From Adineta vaga (taxonomy: Eukaryota > Rotifera): a stretch of 64,000 bases of DNA. Under the pieces are notes generated by a model. The model made no database searches. It was not told the origin of the DNA and worked only from the letters and a program-made list of their open reading frames with translations. Positions within the stretch are counted from its first letter, which is position 1. Each line of letters begins with the position of its first letter. This document shows, in pieces, positions 27,825 through 40,988 of this stretch. The translations under genes were made by a program, and so were the position numbers. The stretch is taken from positions 9,176,001-9,240,000 of the forward strand of contig CP075496.1 of the NCBI GenBank assembly GCA_021613535.1. The letters are read 5' to 3'.

Positions 27825-30800
27825 TTAACAAAAATCAGTCCATATCAAAGGTAAACATACTGCACGCGATACACAACACGAATTAACAATGCATATTGAA
27901 GTATTTGATGCACAACGATATGATGTATTATTGCATGACTCGAGAATTGAACATGAAATACCAGGTCCACAATAGCTTGTGTTATTCAATGTACGATAGT
28001 CAAAGCAAGGCATTGGTGATAAAACACAGGTGTTATTACTATTGTTTGAATTTGTGCGACATTTTTGTAAAGAACAATTTGATGCTGAGTTCCATGCTGA
28101 ATGAAATGATAGTGATAAACTAAATTCGACAATACCATCATTCTTATTACAAAAAACATTAGGTTTTTCAGTTGTTTGACCTAAAATAGGATGAAAACTG
28201 ACATTCAAAAGTAGAACTATTACGAAAAGCTGTATCAAAAATGTCTCTCATACATTAAATAGACTTACTATTAATTGCGTTAGAAAAATATTCACAATAT
28301 AATCCTGTCCATCCTGACGAACATGAACATTGATAAGTTGTTCCATTCACCATCATACAAGTTCCTGAAATCAAAGTAATCCTATAAAATTCCTCAGATT
28401 ACGTCTTTTCTTAAACTGACCACCATTCTGACATGGTAATAATGCACATGGATTATATGTAGTGCAATGTATTCCATCGTAATTAGGATTACATTTACAT
28501 GTATATGAACCATTTAAGTTTGAGAAGCAAATGCCATTTGGTGAACAAATATTTAAACAGCAATAATCGATAACCTGACAAAAAGCTCCACTATAACAAT
28601 TCTTACAATTACATCTAATTGTCGCATTTGAATATACTGAACAAGTGCCATTATTCAAACAGGGTTTCGATGCACACCAATCAACTGTTTATAGTTTCAA
28701 AAAAAAAATTTATCAATTCCTTTTCAAAACAAAAGTTGTATCTAACATACCATTTCGACAATCAACAGTAAGACCAGTATATGTTGGTGTTGTACTACAC
28801 CAAGGAAAACCAAAACCAGTTGTAGTACATGTTGTATAATTCACACCATTATATGTAAATGGAAAAGCACAACTGGTATTCACTAAAGTAAAAATACACT
28901 TGATTTTTTTTTGCGGAAATTATCATTGAACAAACCCGGAAAGTTTATTAAAGTTACTTTGATTCAACGATACAATATACGGACCTATTGTCCAATTTGA
29001 TTTGATTTTATTAGTTAATAGAATTTCAAAATCCAATAACGAAAAGTTTCCCAGTATAAGAAGTAGCATAACTTCACCAGATGAACTAGAATTATTTCTT
29101 TACAAATTCTTTAATTATTTCGATTCAAATTTACCTCACAGTAATACTATTCGCAATTACATTTCCATTTGTTATATTTATAATCGTTTGATTCATAGAT
29201 GAGATCAATATTGGATTGACTGGTGAAGTTTCATTTGAATAATTCATCAGATATATTGTATAAAAACGATTGGTCGGGTTAAAATTTTCACATAGACGTC
29301 CATGGTATAGTACCGTACATTTGCACATGAAATCTTCTATATCATCGGGTCGACTGACGCAGGAACCATTATTTCGACAGAGTGGTGAATTAGTTTGACA
29401 AACATCTAAATACCGTTAGATATAATGTTACTTTTATGGAAAACAAAAACACTGTTCATCTCTTTGTCTTACCACGAAATCTACAATCTCTGCCTAATGT
29501 CTGTGTTAATTCACAAAAACATGTCCAACTCGTATCTGAAGCTACACATTTAATTGGGAAATTCAGTGTACTATTACATGGATTGGTTACATTTAATAAG
29601 TCACATGCTGTATATTGTACTGTAGGTAATCCATTTGTATCACATAATTTTCGATCAATTAATGTATAATTTTGTCCATAAGCACAATATGCAATACCAT
29701 TACTATCCAAGTGACATACTGATAGTAATTGACCATTGTATTCATAGGGAAACGTACAATTTGATGAAGCTAAAGAACAGATAATAGATGAAAGGATTTT
29801 TTTCGATTGAATATTCTTACGATTCAATGGTTGAATATCATCGATATCGACAAGACTACTAGAATCAAATTTTAAATTGAACTGTGCTGGAAGATAAGCA
29901 AGAATGGGTCGAATAAGATTCATAACAACAGTTCGACTGATATTTCCTTGAAATGACATATCTGCAGTCATTTGAACAAAATTTTCTCCATATGATCGAT
30001 AGCTAAAGATATAATATGAAATATTCGAATATCTTTATCTACGTATAGATAAAAGTTGAATTTACGTCGTAAATATCAATGGTAGAAAATCGTAACTTGA
30101 ATTCAATCGATTACGAATCAGATCTCGAAACATATACGACAAATCTTGATAAGTTTGTGTTGTCGGTGATTCCAAAGCATTTAATACTGTTGTAGACATA
30201 TTTGAAGCATGAAAAAGTGATTTTACTCGAAAATAAGCTAAAAAATCAATTTATATATCGATTAATAATCATATTTCAAATGAATAAAAATTGTACCATG
30301 TGTGCATAATTGTCCTGTATAACCATTAGTACAATTACAGATAAATGAGGGGTATGAAGTGCCATTCGATGTCCATCGAGTGAATGGAACACAAACACCA
30401 TATTTACATGGTTTTTGTGCACAGTAATCAACTAGAACGAAATGATTCCATCTCTTCTAATAAGCGAATATCTTTTCATACTTTGACAACTTCGTAATGA
30501 ACCTTGCGCATTTCGACACCACGGTATAGCTCCATTCATATAATCATTTGTTGTGATACACGTATTTTGTGTTCGATTTTGATTATCGACAAATGGAAAG
30601 ACACAACCAATAGTAGCTATCAAGAAAAAAGATATTAATAGGAAACATTCACATGAAGATTCTCTTACTATATTGACAGTAAATTCCTCCATAACTCGGT
30701 GCACAATTACATCGGAAATAATCTTTTGATAATGGAACACATATACCATTATTCAAGCAATTAATAGCACTACATTGCAAAACTATTCAAACGAAGATGA

Positions 30801-33566
30801 GTTTCTGATTTCTTTTGAAAATCTATCTTATTAGATAACATACGTTGATCACAATTTGTACCTGTGATACCTCGAGAACATACACAAAAAGTTAAATTTC
30901 GACTTGTTGCAACACATCGACCATCGCCACAATAAATTCTATTACATAAATTCAGATTAATTGGTTCTAAAAAGAATTGAATTTTCATTGCAGAAAAAGT
31001 AATCTTTATTAATGATTTTATTTCAAACCTAGACAACTGATAAATTGCCCGTCACGATCGTAATTATTCGTCAATGAACAAATCGGTAGATTTTCTAAAT
31101 TGATCACACAACCAGTGACATTTTGCCCCTGATATATATACCATGGTGTACATTCTCGAGCAAATACGGTTGGTAGTATACCAATTCTATCTAATGCGTT
31201 TTGAATCGAATTATTTAGAAAATTCAAATAATTTGTACTGATATTAATCATAGCACCTGTTGTTCCATCAGGATTTCGACTAAGAAAAATCAAGATATAT
31301 GAAATTCTCTTGTAAGATTTTATATAGAATTACATGATCTGAATAAGATCAGATATAACTCCACCGTTTGTGATATTCATAAATGCTGTATTCAATGTTT
31401 GACTGATCACTCTCTGTAATTGTTTCGTTGCATTATGACTTAAATTTTGATAATCAGGTACATACGTCATATTAAATTTTAATGGAACCGTACGATATTC
31501 TATTGATTCGAACACAAACAACAACTTCTCCAAGTACAAAAACAAAATTTCTTACGTATTTCACAGAAATAACCATAATATCCACTCGTACAATTGATAC
31601 AACGAAATGAACCTCGCACTGTATCTTGACATGTTCCACGATTCCCACACGGATTATTTTCACATTGAGGAGCTAAATATTCAAATACTTTCTTATTCCT
31701 TCTATATCAGAAGTTTTATCTAACCTCCACAACTAACAAGTGAAACTGGAAATTGTCCGTTCGATGCATAGGTTTTTGCCACACATAGTGATTGATTATT
31801 AATCACTGCACATGTGGAATATGTGACACCCATATATGTAAATGGAAAATTACATCCAGTAATACCAGCCACTAGAAATATACATTTTGATCTTTCGGTC
31901 AATAAACCTTTTTCAAAACTATCGATTAACATACGGATATCACATATAGTACCAATAGATTGTTTGAACTGCAAACACAAGTATTACCAACACAAGTTCC
32001 ATAGTTGACACAAGTAATGGCTTGAGAATTAGTTATTGGATTACAACCATATACTACGCAAAAAATAACGAATTATATTAAAAAAAAGATGATATTCGAT
32101 CTCAAATCAAACTTACATTGATCACAACGACTACCCGTGAAATACGCTGGACAATTACATGTAGCAATTCCATTGACATTTACACATGTACCATCGTTGA
32201 GGCAAATGTTTGGAAAGCATATGTCTCTGGTAATATAATGAAAGACTATAGAAAGAGAAGAGAAAAAAGTTTTGAAATGTTTGCATAATTCAAATAAACG
32301 AACTATTTCTTGAACAATCCAGACTACTAAGAGTTGTATTTCTATCAATAACACGAGCTGATGAACAAATAAACTTTGATTGATATGGTATGCAAAAATT
32401 ATAATCAATCAAATTAAATGTGAATGGAAAAATACAAGCTAAAAGAAGACAATAGATAAACAGTATATTAAGAAATTACTCATTTACATGTGTATGGCGT
32501 TCCATCTTGTGTTACTGCATTGCTTATATATGTTGGATCAATTGATAATTGATGACCGAATGATGTTGTACCATTACGAGCTAGAGCTGTTCTAAGTGCT
32601 AAGAGAATTACAGACGCATATGATCCACTACGTGGTGTCAAAGCCAAACTAATTGATAGATATGTTCCAATTGGACTTGGACTATGAACAAATGAAAATT
32701 CATCTTATAAAATAAAAAAGCCGAAGCGTACGAAACAGAATTTAATGAATAGATTCGATTGGATGGAAGTGTATCAAAAGCCGTATTTAACCAAGCAGTT
32801 AAAGAAGTTGTCAGATTCGCATACGATGCAGAATTAAGAGTATTAAAATAAAATTCAGCTGTAAATGGCTGGGTACTTGCCAACATTATATGAAAATATT
32901 CTATTTGAAAGGAATCTTCGAAAGATTAGTAGTATATGAAAAAGAGCTTCACTTACGAAGATGACAAAAGATACCATTCCATGGTGCAATACATCGACAA
33001 AAAGAATATTGAGCATCACGTATACATAAACCACCATTTTGACAAGGTGACGAATCACAAAAATTCATTGTATCCTGATAACGTTCACGTCCTTGTTTAT
33101 GTTCAATTTCTATCGGTAAACTTTGAATATATCTTATTGTCGATTTTTCATTTGAATAGAAAATTGTTGCAACAAAAATAATCGATTGATTCAATGAATT
33201 TGAATGCATCCAATAGAATGTATATCGTAATTGATTTGTACTTTGCATAAAAGAATCTTTATTTGTTACTGCTTGTTCTAGGTTCGTGGAACAATCAGTC
33301 ACTTGACCATCGAGCGGAGTAAATGGTTGCCATAAACCAATTAATTTCGATGTATTACTTGCACCCATCAGAAACCATGATGTATCAGAAAGAATTTGTT
33401 TTCTGATGAGTATCACTTTAATAATGTTTGATGATCGAAATGTTTCGATATGAATTGAATAATTTTCATCGATATTCTTATTTGATGTTGACAGATCTAA
33501 GTCAGAACATGGAGAAGCGTTCGAAATACAGATTAGAACGTTTACACTAATCAAAATGAAAAACAT
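27825..33566 (-). CDS. Large secreted mosaic protein: EGF, FN2-like and SEA-like modules
   Basis: Many-exon gene read from ATG at 33566, which opens a signal peptide ([19 protein letters not shown]). The first exon gives a DOMON/reeler-like region ([20 protein letters not shown]) and an EGF ([12 protein letters not shown]…C), ending at 32957. Then alternate SEA-like segments (e.g. [20 protein letters not shown] near 32850), FN2-like modules of the type C-FPF-Y-G--Y--C----PWC (near 32440, 31870, 31130, 30600, 29760, 28870) and EGF modules (near 32200, 31640, 30930, 30750, 30400, 29400, 28670, 28560, 28460, 28340). The joins I checked (32957 to SEA-like, SEA-like to FN2-like, FN2-like to EGF, last EGF to the Cys-rich tail) are in frame with introns of about 50-90 bp. 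The tail has about 20 Cys and ends WTDFC at 27825; no C-terminal membrane anchor is seen. Likely an extracellular matrix or cuticle/mucus adhesion protein. Not every intron was mapped. Confidence 0.72.
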
Positions 33567-34449
33567 GATTGAATGAAAATCATTCAGGATAGAATTCAAA
33601 TAAATAACAAGTACTACTAATAAAAAACAAATCATGTAAGATGATAGAATATGTTCGATGGATAATGTTTTTATTATTGCTGAAAAGAACAGTTGTTCTA
33701 CCAATCTAATGAGAAAATAATACTTCATGTATAAAAAAATAGCATGTTCGTAGAAGTTACGAATGTAATCAAAACGTTTTCTTCGTTCTGTTTTTTCATC
33801 ATACAATCACGGACAAAAGTCTGATACGTCTGTAATCTTTCCGATTATTTGAATATGAGGCGTTGTTGGTGTATACTATGAAGACTTCATCTTGAGGATG
33901 GGTGAGGTAAGTGAGACACACCCACACCCACCTATCGATATACTTTCACCAGGAACCAGGAATAAACTGTTTAGATAGTGAATAAAATGAACGAATTACA
34001 TCAGTGAGGAATTCATTTGAATTTTGTCTATCATCTGAACAAATTCGTCCTTGCAGAATGTCATTGGCTTGGTGAAATAGTCTTGATATCACTCTAAACA
34101 AGAATATGTAAGTTCAATTGCAAAATATCTATTGTCTAAATTATATCTCGAATTGAAGAAGAATTGATCATTATTATCATCAATGACAACAACTTATGCA
34201 TTCATTTTCAAAGAAAATCAAATGAAAATACCAATGATTTTGTTTATATTCTTGCAATAAAACCGAAAAAGCTTCTGTTTAAATGTGTCGAAATGCAATT
34301 AAATGCATTTACGGAAAAATTTCTTGGCAAATGTCTCAATGAAGAGAAATATAGTAAGCCAGATCTATACACATATGTATTACAAAAATGTTTCCTCAAG
34401 CGGAAACTTATCCATGAAGTGCGTTGCTATTTCTAATTTAATTATTGCA
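33567..34449. other. Intergenic upstream of the mosaic gene
   Basis: The ORF extending upstream of the mosaic gene's signal-peptide Met to 33806 is hydrophobic but has no separate support. A telomere-like foldback repeat lies at 33888-33933. A 90-aa plus ORF at 34164-34436 has no recognisable domain and lies close to the 3' end of the opposite F-box gene; it is not called. Confidence 0.5.
33888..33933. repeat. Telomere-like foldback repeat, copy 2
   Basis: Shares the arm CATCTTGAGGATGGGTGAGG with copy 1 and ends in CACACCCACACCCACC on the other side. The inner part differs from copies 1 and 4, so this copy is diverged or recombined. Confidence 0.55.
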
Positions 34450-36621
34450 TTATGACAACCAGATGTCAATTACGTTGGAAGAGACTCGTAATCGAAACGG
34501 TCGGTTAAATGGATAATGATATAGTTGTCGTCGAATTAAATGTGGAACACAAGGTGTATCTGAATGTCTCGAATTGGAAAAGTAGACTTGTAGGGAAACA
34601 AGTTCTTGTAATTGATCAACGAGCAAATAAATAAAAGAAATAATACGTTTTGTAGATTTGTTTTTCCCATCGACCATATCCATCACAAATACCAAATGAA
34701 AGTTTCTTCAATTTAGGTAATTGTTTCGACAATAATGTGCAAATTCGTTGAGCATTTTTTAAAGTCAAAGATATGTCGAAGATTTTAAATGATTTTATCT
34801 AATTAACAAGAAATAAAAATATTGGTTTTAGGCTCTTTTACTAAGTGTAAATTTTTCTTTATATATTAAAAATTTAGAAAAAAACAAAGGAAAACTCATT
34901 TTCTTGAGATATTTCTCTTTAATTAGAAATTCTTACTTGTTGATTGATAAGACTTGTGAGATTATGATTTCTTAATATTGATTGAAGTAAAATTCCACAA
35001 TCATCAAACAATTCTAGTGTATGTACATTATTTGCCATTCGTAATTTAGATTCTAATATCGACGAAGTAAGAACATTGCTATGATTGATCTCTATATTTG
35101 TTAGTAATGACCATGGAACTAATGATGATAGCGAACTTCTACAACTACCAAGATTTCGAAGAGAATTGACTTTCTTATGACCCTGCAAAAATATTGTCTC
35201 AGCACGTGGAAATAGATTTTCTGAGTTAATTAACATTTGACAAGATCTGAATAGAAAGAAAACAGATTTCTATTAATTTTATCAATAAATAATTTCTATA
35301 TACTTTTCAAGATCTGCAGAAAATATATATGATGAAAGAGTAGTGCTTTTATACGGTAAAGTATACACACTAAAGCAATAATATCTAGGACCGACATCTC
35401 GTACATCAAATTTTTGAATAAACACTCTTGGTCGTTTTCGATGAATAAATTGAACTTTAAAAAATGAATTGTAAATTATATTCTCTTCAAAATCATCCGC
35501 AGCGTATAATAATAGATTAAGAGTATAAGTTGCCGTTGATTGAAGACGATCGATACATATTTGTTGAATTATATCACCTGATATTATTAACAAATCTGTA
35601 AGTGATGTAAATGCTACTAATTCTAATGACAAACGACAAAGTTGTCCAAATACAGATGATAATAGTGTAATCATTCGATAAAAACTCATGCTATTCCTGC
35701 AATTTATACTTAGACGGGATAAATATGGAAGACGATGAACATCAATAGTAGTAGATAATCTAAAAGAATTACTCCAATTGACAATTTTGCTAGGGACAGT
35801 TGTTACTTACAAAACTTTATCATGTCCATTAAACTCATCAGGATCGAAATCTTTGACGCCAAAAGAAAGATTTTCGATGCATGGGATACATAATAGTAAA
35901 CGTTCGAGAAAATGTGACGTATGTATACCAATAGTTAATGTACGAAGATGATTTGTGTTTAATAATTTTGGCAAAATTGTCTCATATTTCAATGAGCTAT
36001 TTTCTATTTGATTAATATTAAGAACATCATAATTCAAAGGAAGTCGACAAATTTTCAGCAGTGGAATTCTTGAGCAAACCTTTAAAGAAAACAAATTCGG
36101 TTTTCTAAATTGTTATATCAATACACTTATATTATAAGTTTAAAAAATCATCATTTCATTTCGTGAATTACTAGGTTGAATAATTCTTTTCTTACTTTAA
36201 TCAGATGAACTCCTTTACCTTGAGACCAATTAAGTGAGCCAGATCCAGATACATCAACTAATAAGGTATGCAAATGTTTTATTACATGGTTACGTAATAA
36301 TTTATCAAATTCATGTGGTTTAATATCAATCAGATATAGACGTCGAAGCGATGTTATCTGATGATACTGAAGATAGGAAGAAACGAGTGACCATCCGCCA
36401 ATAACATTAGTTAATGTTAGACGTAGCGAGACAACTCGATTTTCTATCAATTTCAAGATATTTTGACATTGATCGTTGAATATAACTAATGACGCCATTG
36501 AACCACCAATATCGATATTCCATAAATATTCATTCGTTATGATTTTTGAGAAACGTCTAGTCAATGGAAACAACGATTGAAGAATATCAACAGGTAAAAC
36601 ATCAAATGAACTAATGCTCAT
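34450..36621 (-). pseudogene. F-box/LRR-like protein, last exon frameshifted
   Basis: Five exons fit on minus: 36621-36196, 36079-35811, 35759-35304, 35246-34937, 34798-34450. The first four join in frame. Start MSISSFDVLPVDILQSLFPL gives a shortened F-box: the family usually has LP-EI---I-RYLSPIDILQSF, and about a dozen residues after LP are missing. The body has leucine-rich, LRR-like strands (LRTLTIGIHTSHFLERLLLC, SLLTNIEINHSNVL). The last exon has 349 nt where a multiple of three is needed; the frame changes near 34670 around an A5 run (after FGICDGYGRW; continues as STKRIISFIYLLVDQLQELV in the next frame). If the extra base is an error the product is about 600 aa. Expected role: SCF ubiquitin-ligase adaptor. 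It is far better preserved than its paralogue at 22-24 kb. Confidence 0.7.
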
Positions 36622-36944
36622 GATTGTTTTTTCGTCTCCTATTGTATGTTCATAGTCTATATATACTGACATAGACAATGGCATACTTCCGTCTGGTTTG
36701 TTTGACAAATCATTTCTTTTTTTTAAATTTCTCTCTTCTTTTCGAAACAGATTAGTTCGTGAATAGAAACGAAAAAGAAGTAGAAAAAGATATATATGCG
36801 GAACTCCATGACTCATCGCAGCAATGTTAAATATATAAATATTTGGGTGGGTGTTCCATACTTGAACAGTTTTTTCAGTTAATATCAATATTTTGATCGG
36901 AAAAATGAATAAAAAAGATTAAGCAGATATTCTTTGATAAACAA

Positions 36945-37017
36945 GGGTGGGTGTGGGTCGGTTTATATTCTCTTCACCCACACCCACACCCTTACCCTCA
37001 CCCTCACCCTCACCCTC
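36945..37017. repeat. Telomere-like foldback repeat, copy 3
   Basis: GGGTGGGTGTGGGT on the left faces CACCCACACCCACACCC on the right across a short AT-rich loop, then CCCTCA is repeated four times. So both TGTGGG-type and TGAGGG-type units are present. It sits upstream of the F-box gene start, in the spacer before the ThuA-like pseudogene. Confidence 0.6.
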
Positions 37018-37208
37018 GATGTCGTATTGATAGAATATCACTTTCTACAATACATTCAGTCTCTGGAATGATAATTGAAGAATATAATCACGTGCAAACT
37101 TCTATATTTGGATAATTATAATATTAAAAACAAATTTCGTTGTTGTGTTTATCAATCAATTATTGAAAAAGAAAAATGTAATTAGAAACCAATAGAAAAT
37201 CAGTTCTT

Positions 37209-38211
37209 TCAGATATATTTTGCAGCCCAACTGATTGCATTTGCCATTAATCGTGTGATATTTATCTCCGCATTCCATATCGTAGCATTACTTGGTGGTC
37301 CAAAATTAATTTGAACAATACGCCCTTTTTCTTAATCGCTCCTATCCTGTACAACGACACCAAGTAGAGCGCCACCACAACTTTCACATTTTGCTACACG
37401 CATTACATCTGTTGCATGCATATAATTTGTCGAAGTGCCCAAGGCGTAAGTGATGTAAATGTGGGCGGAAATGCGTTCCAAATAGGATGATCGTGTTGTG
37501 AGTTTGTGAATGTTATATGTGGTACAAAAGCTTTTCCGTCTGGATATACTAAGCACAGGTCAGATAATATATGCCATTGATTCTGTTGATGAACTCGCCA
37601 ATTAGCCCATTCAGTCAGAACAATTCCAGTACCTGTTTTTTGTGCATCAAGAATTGCTTGTTGACCAGTATTGGGCATATCAGTACCAAACCATTTTCTG
37701 GGAAATAAGATAATAGCATCGAACGATGCTGCAACTGGTAAACCAGTATAGTTCTCTAGGCCACCATGGATTACTGTTAGTTCTATATTGCTTGTTTGCA
37801 TGTAATTGTCGAGAAAAATATTATCGTCAAGAAATATATCATCATTTAGCAAGAGCACCTTTTTAGCGGATTTTGGTGGAACAACTTGTTCTACAAATGA
37901 AAATGTCATAGATAAGAAAATAGTGATCTATTGATATGTTTACGCTCATCTTTCTACTTGTCGTATCTCTCTCTCTCTCTCTCTTTATCGTGCAAAATAT
38001 AGACTGAAGAAAAAATAATCATATGCAAAAAAAACTTATGACTTATCTAGATCTATCGTTATAAAACTTACTAGAATATATTACTAAAATAGTGATTAAA
38101 ATTAAACATAACAATGCCGATAAAATGATTCTTGCACGCTTGATTTTTCTTCCGATACTTGTATGGTTACAACAGCAGTTTCTCAATGTAGAACAGAATG
38201 TATCTTTGAGT
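37209..38211 (-). pseudogene. ThuA/GATase-like protein with membrane anchor, broken
   Basis: A minus-strand exon (about 38211-38072) codes a basic then hydrophobic segment KRARIILSALLCLILITILV, and splices in frame (GTAAGT...TTTGTAG, acceptor near 37893) to QVVPPKSAKKVLLLNDD. The body reads like a class I glutamine-amidotransferase/ThuA-like fold: FDAIILFPRKWFG, GTGIVLTEWANWRVH, HDHPIWNAFPPTFTSLTPWA. It then shifts frame near 37440 and continues NYMHATDVMRVAKCESCGGA LLGVVVQDR, meets an in-frame stop at about 37334-37336, and continues GRIVQINFGPPS…NAISWAAKYI to a final stop at 37209. No start codon lies in frame before the anchor exon. The body is of bacterial type. Enzymatic role unknown. 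Two independent lesions plus a missing start suggest a dead gene. Confidence 0.6.
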
Positions 38212-38243
38212 CTGAAGAAGACTAAACAAAAAACAAAATTTCA

Positions 38244-40333
38244 CTATGCATTCATCGTATTTTTATTTAGATACGTACTAATCTCCTTATAGTTTTCAGA
38301 TTCTCTATTATTATACGTACATGATTTCTTGCAGTGACTTTCAAAATAACTCACCGAATTCAACGTATTGCTTTGTAATTTGATACGTTCAAGAGTTTGT
38401 TTCATGAGATCGGATGTATGAATAATATCAGGATGATGTTCAGGTAGAGATACCTTTTGAATTGAGAGACTTCTATCATAATAGCTCAAAGCTTTTGAAT
38501 ACTGTTTATTTTTGTCGTAGAGCGTACCAATATTAGAAAGAGAAATGGCTATTTCTGGATGTGTTGGTGGTAGAGATTCACGAAGCATTCGTAATGAATG
38601 TCCCATATTTTCTAGAGCTTCTTTCCGACATTCTTGTTTCTCGTATATCGTAGCAATATTATTATAAGTGCGTGCCTATCATAGAACGATAAATCATATA
38701 CTATAGATTAAAATGTATGGAGACTTTATACGTACAATATTCAACTTATTTGGTTTTGATACTCGACGTTGTAATTCTAAAGAACGTTCGAATTGTTTGA
38801 GTGCTTCATCAAGATATTCCTTTTCACTAAGAACACAATCAATATTTGAATGAATCGTCGCTAGTCCAGAATCATTCGGTGAAAGTAAAGTAGTAAAGAG
38901 AGAAAGAGCATCGCGATAATATTGTAATGCTATATCGAGATTATTCATTTTATGTGCAATAAAACCTAATTGTTGAATAATGTAAGGATCTTCTTCTTCC
39001 TGAAGAAGTACTTCATAAATATCTTTGGCTTTATTCCATTCACCCATTGCAATCATTAGATTTCCTAATCGATGCTTTCCAGATAATATACCGACTTCTT
39101 TTCTCATATACTCAGTTAATTGTTTTAATTGTAAATCAGCACTATCGGTCATTGTTAAATTTACTTGACAAACATCATTTTCTAATTCTTGAATATCACT
39201 AATTCGAAAAACAGTATTCATATCCCATAAATATTCTTGTTCACCATGAAAACAACTCAAACGTTCATCAAGATAACCAATTGGATTAGATGTGAGAGTA
39301 AGATCAACATTGATAACAAAAAGAATAGCTTTCACATTGGGAGCATCAAGAGAAGACAATGCGAAAACAAGTGATATATGTTGATCGGCGGTTGTCGAAA
39401 GGAAACTGTTGAATGATATAAGACCACTTAAATTTTCTTTCAATTTTTCATATTCTTCTGATGACATACTAAAACAAAAACAATTCAATCGTGATATATT
39501 ATTTCTGAAATTCAATAGAAATTTTATTAACCTTTGTCCCCGATAAACAGTAAACTGACTTGATAGCAAATTCTGTCGAAGATCTTTCAATTGATAATGT
39601 AGATCTTTAATGAAAAAGCCGAATTTACTAATTACTTCAATATCATGTGTACGAAGAGCTTTGTTAAGCATACGATAAATGAAACAATCACGCGTATACC
39701 ACCAAGTAGGCGAATATTTCAAATAATCTCGGTCAAATCGTCGATTACACGTAAAGCAACTTCATTGTCTGTATATTGAATTTTAGAATAATCGACAAGT
39801 GTACGTTTTGCTAGTTCCCCATGATTCATTTCCAAGAATGTTTCTTTCAAAAGTTCACAATACATATACATAGCATTGAGAGTATTCGTTTGTTCTACTG
39901 ATGAAACGGATGTAAGCACTGTAATTGGAGTGGAATTTCGATCGATCATTTGAAGATCTTTTGTTAACGTTTCTATTATTGGTAATAAAGTATTCGATAC
40001 ACATTTTATTTTTTCCGATTTCTCTGACCAAGAGTCGTGTTGTTGTTCGTTAGCACTAATAATATAGATAGATGTGACTAATGGCGAATAATTCAAAAAA
40101 TGAATGTTCTGGTCGATGAGTTGGTCAGTTATGACACAGATAATCTTTGTATCTTTCAAATCAGTAATAAAATTGATATATTCATTTTGATCGGTAAATG
40201 ACTCGATTGAAAAGCCAAGTTGACCAAGTTGAATTATATTAACTTGATCAATAATTATATCAAGATAAATGATTACACAATTATCAACATATCGTCGTCG
40301 ACCAGTTTGAACAGAGTTATTTACTAGTTCCAT
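38244..40333 (-). CDS. ADP-ribosyltransferase with TPR array (frameshift between domains)
   Basis: Exons on minus: 40333-39532, 39468-38736, 38675-38244, with introns of 60-63 bp. The N-terminal 200 aa (RRRYVDNCVIIYLD…) is a domain often paired with rotifer ARTs. The catalytic domain has the R-S-E signature: YTRDCFIYRMLNKALR, Arg in VYRGQ, FNSFLSTTA, and EQEYLW with the ExE pair. Such enzymes transfer ADP-ribose from NAD+ to arginine. Five TPR units follow (e.g. YNNIATIYEKQECRKEALEN and LSNIGTLYDKNKQYSKALSY), a protein-binding array. At 39719 the N-terminal frame hits TGA while the catalytic frame starts at once (LKYSPTWWYTRD); exon 1 is one base short. So either one base is missing from the sequence or the gene is broken. 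If intact it would be about 655 aa. Confidence 0.8.
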
Positions 40334-40988
40334 TAGATAAGGTTTGTTTTTACGATCTAGTAATCCTTTGAATCAACATGAAATGTTAACAATATAGGTT
40401 TTTTTTATTCTTCCTGTTTGCTATTAGATAGATATTTGATACTTTCAACGTCGATTGCACTTCTCTTTAGATAAGATAGATATTTAATCGTCATATTCAT
40501 TTGTTCCCTTTTTTTATTGAAATAGAATGAAAGGAAACATGGTTACTCAACAATGTCTTCTCATCATTAATGTTATTTTCATGATTGATGTTGTCCAATC
40601 GATTGATTTGATCATTGATTCAAAAAGATATAATAAACCAAGAAAATATAATCTCTTCTTGTCTATGTTATTATGGTAGAAAAAAATAATCATGTTTTCG
40701 ATGAGAACAAGCACTGTTGCAAATTTGTGTATACCATATATTTTGCGGTTGCTGATAATAATGATCATCATGTTCAATTCTTTTGTTGGTATCCTACCAT
40801 AAATGGTAATACTGTATAAATACTTACTTATATTCAATGGACTTCTCTTTACATTCTTCAATGAATTTAAATATTTTCTATGAGCTGATAATACGATCAT
40901 TTTTTAAAAAACGTAGATATTTGTACAAAAAAAGCGAATAATCTTTTTTTCATATTAACAAAAATAATTTTTAAAAAGTCCTATTATT
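40334..40988. other. Intergenic, no gene seen
   Basis: Spacer between the NHL gene's 3' end and the ART-TPR gene's start, both on minus. Two similar AGATAGATATTT words lie near 40425 and 40465. A 117-aa minus ORF at 40547-40900 is Ile/Lys-rich without domain or splice support. Confidence 0.5.

Noticed and set aside
27825-28238. The last mosaic exon as a separate secreted gene
   Set aside because: Its apparent start is TTG, not ATG, and it lies within an intron; the sequence splices in frame to the preceding EGF exon (acceptor TTTTAG before GTCAAACAAC).
33567-33806. Upstream extension of the mosaic gene to 33806
   Set aside because: The extension has no domain, and the Met at 33566 directly opens a good signal peptide.
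36622-36888. Upstream extension of the F-box gene at 35 kb
   Set aside because: The region is basic low-complexity sequence before the F-box; MSISSFDVLP at 36621 fits the family start better.
36945-37017. True telomere or chromosome end
   Set aside because: The telomere-like units are few, inverted and flanked by genes on both sides, so this is an internal repeat.
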